In this document: piece after piece, positions 23,456 through 32,880 of the stretch
Layout: each line of letters starts with the position of its first letter
Position numbering within the stretch: position 1 is the stretch's first letter
Origin: Bacillota bacterium
Lineage (GTDB): Bacteria; Bacillota; Clostridia; Lachnospirales; Lachnospiraceae
Direction: 5' to 3'
Length of the DNA: 32,882 nt
Assembly: GCA_023398615.1 (NCBI GenBank)
Contig: JAEWSD010000244.1
Location: forward strand, 1-32,882
Program-made: the position numbers and the translations under genes
Notes under the pieces: generated by a model
Databases searched by the model: none
Told to the model about the DNA's origin: nothing
Seen by the model: only the letters and a program-made list of their open reading frames with translations

Positions 23456-24979
23456 ATGGATATATTACATGATAAACAAAATGGGATCACCGCAGCGTTC
23501 AGTAAGACGATAGATGAAAATATCGATACCCTGGAAACGTTATTTAAGGACTGCGGCGATTTAGTGAAACGCCGTTTTACGATTGGCGGCGGGAATACGG
23601 TAGATATTTACTTTATCTATATTGATAATATGGTAAGCAAGGATCTGTTGGAGGAAGATACCCTGCGATATCTTATCTATAAAATGGACGGGCTTCCGGC
23701 GGAAAACCAGTTTGATTACATTAAGGAGAAAGGACTCAGAACAGCCGATATCTCGGAAGTAATCACTCTAAATGAAGCAGTGCAATTCATATTGTCAGGA
23801 GATACCATCATACTGGTGGACGGTTTTGATAAGGCACTCCGTGTGTCCATCAAGGGATTCACCAGCAGGGGTGTACCGACAAGCGAGAACGAGGTGGCAA
23901 TTCGGGGCTCGAAGGAGAGCTTCAGCGAAGCCTTCTATATAAACCGTGTGCTGCTTAGACGCAGGATCAAGGACAGCAATCTTAAGATAAAGCAGGTCAA
24001 GATAGGAACCAGAACTTTGACCGATGTCGCTCTGGTGTATCTGGAGGATGTGGTAAAGCCGGAGATATTATTGGAGCTTGAAAACCGGATCAATAAATAT
24101 ACCATTGACGGCATTTTAGACAGCGGGATGCTGGAACAGCTTTTAGAAAAGAATATCTATTCCCCTTTCCCGGAATTCCAGGCGACGGAAAGGCCGGACA
24201 AGGCGGCATCGGCCATACTGGAGGGCAGAATTGTACTTCTGGTGGATAATTCCCCGATGGCATTGATCCTGCCTGCTACGCTGAATTCCTTCTTTCAGGC
24301 ATCGGACGACTCCTATTCCAGGTGGGAGGTCGCAACCTTTAAACGGATTATCCGATACTTCGGAGGCTTTCTGACGATGGCGCTGCCGGGGCTTTACATT
24401 GCGGTGATTAATTTCAACGCGGAATTGCTGTCTTCCCCGATGGCTCTGTCCTTTGCGGCCGCCAGAAGCGGAGTTCCTTTTTCTGTGGTTTTCGAAGTGA
24501 TTATGATGGAGGTGGCATTCGAGATGCTTTTAGAAGCCGGTATCAGGCTGCCCGGACCGATGGGAAGCACAATCGGTATCGTAGGCGGCCTTATCATAGG
24601 AGATGCGGCGGTGAATGCCAACCTGGTAAGCCCGATTGTCGTTATTATTGTTGCTTTGACGGCGGTTTCCGCATTTACGGTCCCTAACGAAGCATTTTCC
24701 TCCGCGTTCCGGGTTATCCGGTATCTGGTTATCATACTTTCCGCCTTCCTCGGGCTGTATGGCTTCATCCTGGGGCTGATGATTCTGCTCATTCACCTGG
24801 CAGGCTTAAAGAGCTTCGGCATTCCGTATCTTATGCCGTTTATGGCTTCCGATATCAATGGCGGGGCCGACATAAAGGATGCAATTATAAAATCTTCGAC
24901 CGTGAAGTTAAAGAAACGGCCCATCTTCTCCAGAAAATCGGAAAGAATAAGACTGGTTCGGAATAAGGATGAGGAATAA
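23456..24979 (+). CDS. Spore germination protein, GerA (A-subunit) family
   Basis: A-subunit of a germinant receptor in the spore inner membrane. The 507-residue protein has a soluble N-terminal half in two subdomains (about 20-130 and 140-250), a conserved EGRIVLLVDNSPMALILPA segment at 256-274, and five or six membrane spans (about 300-460), with PGLYIAVINFNAELL, PGPMGSTIGIVGGLIIGDAAV and FGIPYLMPF. The frame opens at 23408, but AAAGAGG six bases before the ATG at 23456 supports that start. Two TATAAT-like words (23363 and 23376) lie upstream without good -35 boxes. No certain forespore sigma-G site was found. Cotranscribed with the GerB-GerC fusion 37 bases downstream. Confidence 0.93.
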   Translation: MDILHDKQNGITAAFSKTIDENIDTLETLFKDCGDLVKRRFTIGGGNTVDIYFIYIDNMVSKDLLEEDTLRYLIYKMDGLPAENQFDYIKEKGLRTADISEVITLNEAVQFILSGDTIILVDGFDKALRVSIKGFTSRGVPTSENEVAIRGSKESFSEAFYINRVLLRRRIKDSNLKIKQVKIGTRTLTDVALVYLEDVVKPEILLELENRINKYTIDGILDSGMLEQLLEKNIYSPFPEFQATERPDKAASAILEGRIVLLVDNSPMALILPATLNSFFQASDDSYSRWEVATFKRIIRYFGGFLTMALPGLYIAVINFNAELLSSPMALSFAAARSGVPFSVVFEVIMMEVAFEMLLEAGIRLPGPMGSTIGIVGGLIIGDAAVNANLVSPIVVIIVALTAVSAFTVPNEAFSSAFRVIRYLVIILSAFLGLYGFILGLMILLIHLAGLKSFGIPYLMPFMASDINGGADIKDAIIKSSTVKLKKRPIFSRKSERIRLVRNKDEE

Positions 24980-25016
24980 AACAGGATGATAACGGAATAT
25001 AGAAAGGCAGATAAAT

Positions 25017-27287
25017 ATGTTTTCGGATAATGAAAAAATTTCTCTCAGACAATTAAAACGTTTATTGGTTTTTGACCTCTTCGCCATATCCTCAATGATT
25101 ATTCCGGGAATTGCGGCGGCGGCTTCCGGAAGGGACGGCATTCTGTCTATTCTGCTGGCACTGGTATTTGCCTTCCTCTACGTATGGATATTAATTGCTT
25201 TGTCTAACGGCATTCAGGGTACCATCATGGAATATTCCGGTCAAAGTGCAGGACGTATCATTACATTTTTAATTGGCGTGCTGTTTATCGTTAAATTATT
25301 TGCCTGCTGCGTGTTTGCTGCCCGGTTATTCGGCGATATCATAAACCAGACACTGCTGGAAGATACCGATCACAGGATAATTATCATTATGCTGCTGGCG
25401 GTTTCCGCCTATGCGGCATCCAAGGGCTTTGAGACCCGGGCCAGGATAGCGGAGGTGCTTTTTTACATTGTAATTATCCCGGTTCTGTTATTCCTGCTTT
25501 TAGGACTTAAGGATATCGATTGGACGAATCTTCTGCCGCTGTTTACGGAGGATGCGGGAGATATCGTACGGGGAGGCTATCAGGTATTTCTGACCTTCAG
25601 TATGCTGGAACTGCTTCTGTTTACGATTCCCCTGATCAGCCGCAGCCGCAGTGCCGGAACCGGGGATTTGCGCAGGGGCAGCGGATTGTTCCGCAATATC
25701 ATGACGGCATTGCTGATCGTCAGCTTGCTTAATATCTTATTTTTTATCGTAACTGCGGGAATCCTGGGTGTTGAGGATACGAAACAAAAGCTATGGTCCT
25801 CCGTTACGATCATGCAGATAGTGAAAATGCCGGGAGGCTTTGTACAAAGACAGGATGCGTTTATCCTTGCGATCTGGATGCTAAGCATTTTTACGGTAAT
25901 CAGCGGGTTTTTCTATTATATGGTTCTCACCGCAAAGCATATATTCCGTGTTTCAACCGGGAACTGGCTACTGATCCTCTTTGTCCTGTTTGTCTTCGGC
26001 GCATCGGTAATACCGATCGATACGGAAACATATTTTTCCTATTTTCAGAAATACATGATGTATATCGGTATGCCGCAATCTGTCCTGCTGCCTGCACTTA
26101 TTGTATTCTTAGGAAAATGCAGGAAACTTCGGAAGGGGATATCCGCTAAAACGGTATTTTTGGTGTTTATTCTGGCTTCCGCATTCTCCTTAAACGGCTG
26201 CAGCGACATGACCGAAATTGAGGACCGTAATTTTGTTCAGGCAATGGGTATCGATTTGAAGGACTCCGAAATAAAGATATTTTATCAATTGCCGGATTTA
26301 AAAGCGTTAACCGAGCAGGGCAGCGCAGAAAAACCCGAGAAACTCGTCGTGGAGCTAACAGGCAAGGATTTCTGGGAAATAGAAGAAAAATACAGTCTGA
26401 AATCCAATACGCGACTGGATTTCAGCCATTTAAAAGCAATCGTGTTCGGGAAGCCCTTTGCGGAGGATGCCGGTAAGCTGGAGGAATTCCTTCAATACGT
26501 TAAGAATAATTACGAGCTTGGAAGGAATACCCATGTCTTTCTATCAAAGACGGAAGCAAAGGATATCCTCTCAATGAATGGTGATCTGGACGGCGGTGTC
26601 GGTGATTTCCTGGACCGCTTATACCGGATTAACCTGCAAAACAGCGGTAAACCGGAGGCAACCATAGGTGATATGATCCGGGGAGTCAATAGTCAGAATA
26701 CGGTTGTTCAAATCCCTGTGCTGAATGCCGGGAAGAAAACGGTGGAAGCGGCAGGTCTCGACTTTTTTGACAGGAAGCATCTGGTCTTTGAGGCAGATGA
26801 AGAGGAGGAGGATTATATCAATCTGGCGGGCGGTTACGGTAAAAACAGCCGGTTATTTATCACAGAGGTGGGTAATGAGGCGGAAGGAGAGGGAAAAACG
26901 GACGATGCGGGATATGTCATTAAAATCGGCCGCATCTACAGAAAACTGGATTATTCCTGGTCTGACGGAAAGCCGTATCTCAGTTTCAAAATTGACGGAG
27001 AAGCTTCGGTAGAAAAGGGTGTCAGGAATGTAGCGGCGGCTTTTGAAACCATTTCCGATGACTCGCTGAAAGAAGCCGAGATACAATGTGAGGAGCAGAT
27101 TAAAAAACACATCGGCGAAAGCCTGGAAGAGATCATGAAGGGAAACAGCCTGGATTTTTTAAACCTTTACCGCCTGACAAGCTACAAAAACCGCAGGATG
27201 TGGCTGGATTATAAGGGCAAGGAGGATGTGTTCATGAAAGATTTGCTTTATTCCGTCAATGTGGACCTGGACCTGAGCCTGCAGTAA
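25017..27287 (+). CDS. GerB permease fused to GerC lipoprotein (germinant receptor B and C subunits in one chain)
   Basis: A 756-residue protein. Residues 8-368 form a GerAB-type spore permease with about ten spans (for example SSMIIPGIAAAASGRDGI). Residues 373-395 are a complete lipoprotein signal: Lys/Arg-rich KCRKLRKGISAK, hydrophobic core, then lipobox Leu-Asn-Gly-Cys395. Residues 396-756 form a GerAC-type domain (DMTEIEDRNFVQAMGID; LDFSHLKAIVFGKPFAE; C-terminal LKEAEIQCEEQIKKHI). Normally B and C are separate genes. The reading frame is continuous, with no internal ribosome site at a suitable start codon, so fusion is real in this sequence. Signal peptidase II could release the C part; that is inference. 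AAAGG precedes the ATG. Confidence 0.9.
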   Translation: MFSDNEKISLRQLKRLLVFDLFAISSMIIPGIAAAASGRDGILSILLALVFAFLYVWILIALSNGIQGTIMEYSGQSAGRIITFLIGVLFIVKLFACCVFAARLFGDIINQTLLEDTDHRIIIIMLLAVSAYAASKGFETRARIAEVLFYIVIIPVLLFLLLGLKDIDWTNLLPLFTEDAGDIVRGGYQVFLTFSMLELLLFTIPLISRSRSAGTGDLRRGSGLFRNIMTALLIVSLLNILFFIVTAGILGVEDTKQKLWSSVTIMQIVKMPGGFVQRQDAFILAIWMLSIFTVISGFFYYMVLTAKHIFRVSTGNWLLILFVLFVFGASVIPIDTETYFSYFQKYMMYIGMPQSVLLPALIVFLGKCRKLRKGISAKTVFLVFILASAFSLNGCSDMTEIEDRNFVQAMGIDLKDSEIKIFYQLPDLKALTEQGSAEKPEKLVVELTGKDFWEIEEKYSLKSNTRLDFSHLKAIVFGKPFAEDAGKLEEFLQYVKNNYELGRNTHVFLSKTEAKDILSMNGDLDGGVGDFLDRLYRINLQNSGKPEATIGDMIRGVNSQNTVVQIPVLNAGKKTVEAAGLDFFDRKHLVFEADEEEEDYINLAGGYGKNSRLFITEVGNEAEGEGKTDDAGYVIKIGRIYRKLDYSWSDGKPYLSFKIDGEASVEKGVRNVAAAFETISDDSLKEAEIQCEEQIKKHIGESLEEIMKGNSLDFLNLYRLTSYKNRRMWLDYKGKEDVFMKDLLYSVNVDLDLSLQ

Positions 27288-27322
27288 AATGGAGACGACA
27301 ATGTAATAGTATGAATCAATAT

Positions 27323-27367
27323 AAGCGGTAAGACCGGCAGATACGAAACTCTGACGTTTTACCGCTT
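27323..27367 (+). terminator. Hairpin terminator after the germination operon
   Basis: AAGCGGTAAGAC (27323-27334) pairs with GTTTTACCGCTT (27356-27367): 12 pairs with one G-U, a 21-base loop, 35 bases after the stop. The tail TGTAT is only weakly U-rich. Confidence 0.5.
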
Positions 27368-27388
27368 TGTATGGGTATGTTGAAAACG

Positions 27389-27417
27389 TTGTACTTAATT
27401 TTAAAATATGATATTAT
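27389..27417 (+). promoter_or_regulatory. Sigma-A promoter of the degV gene
   Basis: TTGTAC (27389-27394) and TATTAT (27412-27417) with a 17-base spacer, about 40 bases before the ATG at 27458. Confidence 0.6.
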
Positions 27418-27457
27418 TAGTAGTAGTGTTTTTAACATAAGCAAGGAGAGTGTTCGA

Positions 27458-28312
27458 ATGAAACAGGTTAAAATTATTGCAGACAGTACCTGTGACTTAA
27501 CAGAAAAGCTGCTGTACCGCTATGATATCAGCATTATTCCGTTGTGTATTGAAATGGGGGGCAGGAACTACAGGGACGGGATTGATATTACACCGGAGGA
27601 CATATTTGCCTGGTCGGAGAAAGAGAACAGCACACCCAAAACTGCCGCTCCGTTACCAAATGATGTATTAGAGATCTTAAAGCCGTTTATGAAGGAGAAA
27701 CGAGAAATCATCTTCTTCGGCATATCCGAGGAGATGTCATCAACCTGCAATGTTATCCGCTTGGCTGCGGAATCCTGTAATTACAAGGATATCCATATCA
27801 TAAACTCGAAGAATTTATCGACCGGGATCGGATTGCAGGTATTAAAAGCCGCTACAATGGCACAGGACGGCTGTACTGCGAAGTCGATTCTGGATTACAT
27901 AACAACATACATGCAGGAGAGGGTAAGGGCAAGCTTTGTAGTGGATACCCTAACCTACTTAAGCCGCGGCGGCAGGTGCTCCTCCGTTACCGCGCTGATC
28001 GGCAACACCTTGAAGCTGAAGCCTATGATAACGGTAAAAAACGGCAGGATGGAGGTCGGCAAGAAGTATCGCGGAAGTACTGTTAAGACTCTGATGAATT
28101 ATGCCGGGGATTTAAAACCGGACCTGCTTGCGGCAGACTCCGAAAGGGTTTTCATAACTCATTCCGGGTGCGATGAGGAGACGATAGGAATTATTTATGA
28201 TTATTTAAAAGGCTTAAATATATTCCGGGAAATTATCGTAACAAGGGCCGGCGGAGTAATAACCAGCCATTGCGGACCAAAGACTCTGGGAATATTATTT
28301 GTCGGCAGGTAA
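27458..28312 (+). CDS. DegV family fatty-acid-binding protein
   Basis: A 284-residue cytosolic protein. DegV/FakB proteins bind a fatty acid and, in the Fak system, present it to the kinase FakA for phosphorylation. The N-terminal IIADSTCDLTEKL and the middle DTLTYLSRGGRCSSVTALIGNTLKLKPMI are family hallmarks; ITHSGC and the C-terminal GPKTLGILFVG complete the fold. No fakA (DAK-type kinase) is nearby, so the role could be lipid handling or an unknown task. The frame opens at 27371, but AAGGAG lies nine bases before the ATG at 27458 and the promoter falls inside the longer frame. Confidence 0.92.
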   Translation: MKQVKIIADSTCDLTEKLLYRYDISIIPLCIEMGGRNYRDGIDITPEDIFAWSEKENSTPKTAAPLPNDVLEILKPFMKEKREIIFFGISEEMSSTCNVIRLAAESCNYKDIHIINSKNLSTGIGLQVLKAATMAQDGCTAKSILDYITTYMQERVRASFVVDTLTYLSRGGRCSSVTALIGNTLKLKPMITVKNGRMEVGKKYRGSTVKTLMNYAGDLKPDLLAADSERVFITHSGCDEETIGIIYDYLKGLNIFREIIVTRAGGVITSHCGPKTLGILFVGR

Positions 28313-28332
28313 TATGAAATAATTGAATATAA

Positions 28333-28407
28333 AAAGGCTGTTGTTTGGAAAGTTATGGAATGGAAACGATAAATCCGTAACTTTGCAAGCAACAGCCTTT
28401 ATTTTTT
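28333..28407 (+). terminator. Strong rho-independent terminator of degV
   Basis: AAAGGCTGTTG (28333-28343) pairs perfectly with CAACAGCCTTT (28390-28400), with a second inner stem AAAGTTATGGA / TCCGTAACTTT and a run of six T at 28402-28407. Confidence 0.9.
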
Positions 28408-28486
28408 CCACTTCTTTGGAAATCCTGAATGATTTTTTATCAGGCGTACATAATAAAGAGAGAAAATGAAGAAGAAAGGTTTAATA

Positions 28487-31400
28487 ATGATTATGGGCAA
28501 TTACAGGATAGGATTGGATATCGGTTCGACAACGGTTAAAATAGCGGTTCTTTATAATAACTGCATCATTTACAGCGACTACAGGAGACATTTATCGGAT
28601 ATTAAAAGTACGATTATTCAATTAATGAAGGACTGTTATGAAAGTCTCGGGGACATATCCTGTACGATAAGCATTACAGGTTCCGGCGGGCTGTCGGTAT
28701 CACAGTGGCTTGGATATAATTTTGTACAGGAAGTGATTGCCTGTACGAATGCTGTGGAAGAGTTCCTGCCGGAGGCGGACGTCGTGATCGAGCTTGGGGG
28801 TGAGGATGCAAAAATTACTTATTTCAAGGGCGGAATGGAACAGCGGATGAACGGAAGCTGTGCGGGCGGAACAGGAGCCTTTATTGATCAGATGGCAGTC
28901 CTGCTGGGTACGGACGCGGCCGGCCTGAACGAATATGCAAAGGCACATAAGGTAATCTATCCGATCGCATCAAGGTGCGGTGTTTTTGCGAAAACAGATG
29001 TTCAGCCGCTGATCAATGACGGCGCCGGCAAGGAGGATATTGCCGCTTCCGTGCTGCAGGCCGTTGTGAATCAGACTCTGGGCGGACTGGCCTGCGGGAA
29101 GCCGGTAAGGGGAAAAGTAGCATTGCTTGGAGGGCCGCTTTACTATCTGTCTGAGTTAAGGCAGAGGTTTATGGAAAGCTTAAAACTTAAGCAGGATATG
29201 GTGATGACCCCGGAGAACTCTCAGTTATTCGTTGCAATAGGGGCGGCACTTGCCTCTGAAGCGGAAAGGGTTCTTTCCTTAAAGGAAATAACGGACAAGG
29301 TAGGAAAAATATCCTCTATTAAGGATGATGATGTTCACAGGCTGGAACCGCTATTCCGAGACAGGAAGGAATACGAAGCCTTCCGGCAACGCCACAGGCA
29401 TACGGGACTAAAGGAGGCTGATCTGTCGGCTTATGAGGGAAAAGCCTATCTTGGAATAGATGCCGGTTCCACTACGACGAAAGCGGTTCTTATCGGTGAG
29501 GATGCGGAGCTTTTGTACAGTTACTATGGCAATAACCAGGGAGACCCGGTTAAAAAGGCCGTCGGAATCTTAAAAGAGATCTATGGGAGACTGCCGAAGA
29601 GGACCAAGATCGTGAAATCGACGGTAACAGGATATGGGGAAGCCCTTATGAAAGCGGCACTTCATGCGGATATCGGGGAGATAGAAACCATAGCCCATTA
29701 TAAGGCGGCCGATTACTTTTTGCCCGGAGCCGATTTCATTCTTGATATCGGCGGACAGGATATGAAATGTATGCGTATCAAAAACGGGGCAATCGACAGT
29801 ATCCTGTTAAACGAAGCCTGCTCCTCCGGCTGCGGTTCCTTTATTGAAGGCTTTGCCTCTTCTCTAAAGATGTCCGTCCGGGAATTTGCCGAAGCAGGCT
29901 TATTTGCCGATTCACCTGTGGATCTTGGTTCAAAGTGTACCGTATTTATGAATTCCCGGGTAAAGCAGGCGCAAAAGGAAGGAGCCACGATCGCCGACAT
30001 ATCTGCCGGGCTTTCCTATTCCGTGATAAAGAATGCTTTATTTAAAGTAATAAAGCTCAGGGATGAAAAGGACATGGGGGAAAAGATCATCGTCCAGGGC
30101 GGAACCTTTTGTAATGATGCCGTATTAAGAAGCTTTGAACTAGTTACCGGCAGGGAAGCGGTCAGGCCGGAAATCGCCGGTCTGATGGGGGCTTTCGGCG
30201 CCGCGCTTATCGCACGGGAGAGAGCCGCGGAGGAAAGCAGGGCAGGGAAAGAGACGGTTCTGTCCGCCTTACTCTCCGAGGAAGGCCTGGAGGATTTCAG
30301 AATGAAGGCCTCCTTTAAGAGATGTATGAAATGCGGGAATAATTGCCTGCTTACCTTAAACAGCTTCCTGTATGGGAATAAGGGCACCGGCAAGCCGCAA
30401 GAGGAAATTTTTATTGCGGGGAACCGCTGTGAGAAGGGTCTGGGCCTGGAGGAGAATAAAATAAGGACGGTACCGAACCTGTACCGGTATAAATACCAGC
30501 GGACCTTTGCTTATCATCCCCTGCAGGCGGAGAAGGCAAAAAGAGGCACGGTCGGAATTCCGAGGGTAATGAACATGTACGAGAACTATCCGTTCTGGTT
30601 CACTTTGCTTACCAGTCTGGGCTTTCGTGTAGAGCTGTCGGCACCGTCCGGCAAAAAGCTCTTCGAAAGAGGACTGGAGACGATTCCGTCCGAATCGGCC
30701 TGCTATCCCGCCAAGTTAAGTCACGGACATATCATGAACCTGATTGACCGGGGAATCCGGACGATATTCTACCCTTCCGTCGTATATGAGAAGAAGGAAT
30801 ACAAGGATGTGAACAATCACTATAACTGTCCGGTGGTTATATCCTACCCGGAAGTCATCCGGAATAATATCGATGAGCTGGCGCTTCACCAGGTCAGGCT
30901 GATTGCACCCTTTCTTTCCCTGGACAATGACCGGGTACTGGTAAAACGGATAGCGGAAGCCTTTAAGGAGTATGATGTGACTGCGGAAGAGGCAAGAGCC
31001 GCCGTTAAAGCCGCGGTGAAGGAGAGGGAACTCTATAAAAAGGATATACGGCAGAAAGGGGAAGAAGTACTGGCTTATCTGAAAGAGAAGAACAGGAAAG
31101 GGATCGTGCTTTGCGGAAAGCCGTATCATACCGACCCTGAAATTAACCACGGTATTCCGGAACTGATTACTTCCTATGACATTGCCGTATTGACCGAGGA
31201 CAGCATTTCCCATCTGGCAGATTTAAAGAGTAAGTTAAGGGTGGTGGACCAATGGGCATATAATTCCAGGCTGTACCGTGCGGCCGCTTTGGTAGCGGAT
31301 ACCCCGAACCTGGAGATGGTTCAGCTTAATTCCTTCGGCTGCGGGCTGGATGCCGTCACCACCGATCAGATAGAGGAAATTCTTGCGGCAAACGGAAAGA

Positions 31401-32761
31401 TGTATACAATGCTTAAGATAGACGAGGGAAATAATCTGGGAGCCGCCAAGATCAGGATACGTTCCTTGAAGGCGGCAATGGAGGAAAGGGAACGGAAAGC
31501 CTACCGGGCAGTGAAGGAGGAAATTCCTGAATATCACCTTACCTTTACCCGGAAAATGAAAAAAACCCATACGATACTAGCTCCCCAGCTGTCACCGATC
31601 CACCTGGAGCTGATACAGACCGCCACCAGGGCCAGCGGTTACAACGTGGAGGTATTGTCTGCCGTCGACCACGCGGCAGTGGAAGAAGGCCTGAAATACG
31701 TCAATAACGACGCCTGCTATCCTGCAATCGTAGTAGTCGGACAACTGGTATCCGCACTGAAATCCGGTAAATACGATTTGGATAATACCTCGGTTATGAT
31801 AACACAGACCGGCGGCGGCTGCCGTGCTACAAATTATATCGGTTTCTTAAAGCTTGGTTTGAAAAAGGCCGGATTCGAAAATATCCCTATAATCTCCATC
31901 AATGCGGTAGGGCTTGAGAAGCAGCCGGGCTTTAAGATATCCCTGGAAATGATAAATAAATGTGTTATGGCAATCATATACGGGGACTTGCTTATGAGAA
32001 TGCTTAACCGTACACGTCCTTATGAAAAGGTTCAAAACTCCGCACAGGCACTTTATGAAAAATGGAACGCGAAGGCGAAAGCCGGTATCATGAACGGAAG
32101 CAAGCGGAGCTTTGACCAGAATATCAAAGGGATCATCAGAGATTTTGACCGGCTGGAGCTGCTTGACATTAAGAAACCCAAGGTGGGAATTGTGGGAGAA
32201 ATCCTTTTAAAATACCATCCGACCGCAAACAACGATATCGTAAGCGTGATAGAGCAAAACGGTGCGGAAGCGGTGGTGCCGGACCTGCTGGATTTCCTCT
32301 TGTATTGCGCCTTCAACTATAACTTCCGGTACCGTTACCTGGCAGGAAAACGAATCCCGAAAGACCTGAATGAACTGGCGGCGGCCTATCTGAACCATTA
32401 CCGTAAGGTCATGAGGGAGGAATTGGAGAAAAGCAAGCGCTTTGCCTCCTTAATCCCGATTGAAAAGCTGGCGGAAAAGGCTTCCTCCATGCTGTCGCTT
32501 GGCAACCAGACGGGGGAAGGATGGCTGATCACCGCTGAAATGCTTGAGTTCATCGAAAGCGGTACAAGCAATATCATATGTATCCAGCCGGTGGCCTGCC
32601 TGCCGAACCATGTAACAGGAAAAGGGATGTTCAAGCCGTTAAAGGAAAGATATCCCGAGGCTAATATCGTTCCGATCGATTTCGACCCGGGAATCTCCCA
32701 TGTGAACCAGTTGAACCGGATAAAGATGATGCTGTCGGTGGCAAAGAAGAATTTGAAATAA
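28487..32761 (+). CDS. Giant acyl-CoA dehydratase activase-like protein (two ASKHA domains, DUF2229, HgdB-like end)
   Basis: A 1424-residue protein. Domain 1 (about 4-265) and domain 2 (about 320-580) are BcrAD/BadFG-type ATPases of 2-hydroxyacyl-CoA dehydratase activators: GLDIGSTTVKIAV with GGEDAKI and NGSCAGGTGAF; GIDAGSTTTKAVL with IGGQDMK and NEACSSGCGSF. Cluster cysteines are Cys125/Cys164 and Cys445 or Cys449/Cys484. A CxxCxxxC group (613, 616, 620) with Cys648 may hold another cluster. Residues 685-950 are DUF2229; the rest resembles the dehydratase HgdB subunit (NNDACYPAIVVVGQ). Such proteins are widespread in Clostridia with unproven roles, presumably ATP-driven low-potential electron transfer. 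AAAGG seven bases before the ATG at 28487 favours it over the ATG at 28466. Confidence 0.9.
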   Translation: MIMGNYRIGLDIGSTTVKIAVLYNNCIIYSDYRRHLSDIKSTIIQLMKDCYESLGDISCTISITGSGGLSVSQWLGYNFVQEVIACTNAVEEFLPEADVVIELGGEDAKITYFKGGMEQRMNGSCAGGTGAFIDQMAVLLGTDAAGLNEYAKAHKVIYPIASRCGVFAKTDVQPLINDGAGKEDIAASVLQAVVNQTLGGLACGKPVRGKVALLGGPLYYLSELRQRFMESLKLKQDMVMTPENSQLFVAIGAALASEAERVLSLKEITDKVGKISSIKDDDVHRLEPLFRDRKEYEAFRQRHRHTGLKEADLSAYEGKAYLGIDAGSTTTKAVLIGEDAELLYSYYGNNQGDPVKKAVGILKEIYGRLPKRTKIVKSTVTGYGEALMKAALHADIGEIETIAHYKAADYFLPGADFILDIGGQDMKCMRIKNGAIDSILLNEACSSGCGSFIEGFASSLKMSVREFAEAGLFADSPVDLGSKCTVFMNSRVKQAQKEGATIADISAGLSYSVIKNALFKVIKLRDEKDMGEKIIVQGGTFCNDAVLRSFELVTGREAVRPEIAGLMGAFGAALIARERAAEESRAGKETVLSALLSEEGLEDFRMKASFKRCMKCGNNCLLTLNSFLYGNKGTGKPQEEIFIAGNRCEKGLGLEENKIRTVPNLYRYKYQRTFAYHPLQAEKAKRGTVGIPRVMNMYENYPFWFTLLTSLGFRVELSAPSGKKLFERGLETIPSESACYPAKLSHGHIMNLIDRGIRTIFYPSVVYEKKEYKDVNNHYNCPVVISYPEVIRNNIDELALHQVRLIAPFLSLDNDRVLVKRIAEAFKEYDVTAEEARAAVKAAVKERELYKKDIRQKGEEVLAYLKEKNRKGIVLCGKPYHTDPEINHGIPELITSYDIAVLTEDSISHLADLKSKLRVVDQWAYNSRLYRAAALVADTPNLEMVQLNSFGCGLDAVTTDQIEEILAANGKMYTMLKIDEGNNLGAAKIRIRSLKAAMEERERKAYRAVKEEIPEYHLTFTRKMKKTHTILAPQLSPIHLELIQTATRASGYNVEVLSAVDHAAVEEGLKYVNNDACYPAIVVVGQLVSALKSGKYDLDNTSVMITQTGGGCRATNYIGFLKLGLKKAGFENIPIISINAVGLEKQPGFKISLEMINKCVMAIIYGDLLMRMLNRTRPYEKVQNSAQALYEKWNAKAKAGIMNGSKRSFDQNIKGIIRDFDRLELLDIKKPKVGIVGEILLKYHPTANNDIVSVIEQNGAEAVVPDLLDFLLYCAFNYNFRYRYLAGKRIPKDLNELAAAYLNHYRKVMREELEKSKRFASLIPIEKLAEKASSMLSLGNQTGEGWLITAEMLEFIESGTSNIICIQPVACLPNHVTGKGMFKPLKERYPEANIVPIDFDPGISHVNQLNRIKMMLSVAKKNLK

Positions 32762-32851
32762 TAAAAAGAATGGAATATCAAAAGCCTGAAATACAAAAAC
32801 TGTGATAACGTTATAAACATCGGTTGATAAATTAATTTTTTACTATAAATG

Positions 32852-32880
32852 AAAGGCGACATGCAGTTGTCGCCTTTTTT
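32852..32880 (+). terminator. Rho-independent terminator at window end
   Basis: AAAGGCGACA (32852-32861) pairs with TGTCGCCTTT (32868-32877) around a six-base loop and ends in six T. It lies 90 bases after the activase stop and probably ends that transcript. Confidence 0.85.

Noticed and set aside
23224..23490. Minus-strand 88-codon frame overlapping the divergent intergenic region upstream of the germination operon
   Set aside because: It crosses both neighbouring gene starts and its sequence has no domain. The AAGGGG there fits the TTG start of the gene at 23258 better.
26095..26200. Possible sequencing frameshift creating the GerB-GerC fusion
   Set aside because: The frame is continuous with sensible residues through the junction, and no separate GerC start with a ribosome site exists in any frame nearby. 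An ATG at about 26117 opens only a 10-codon frame.
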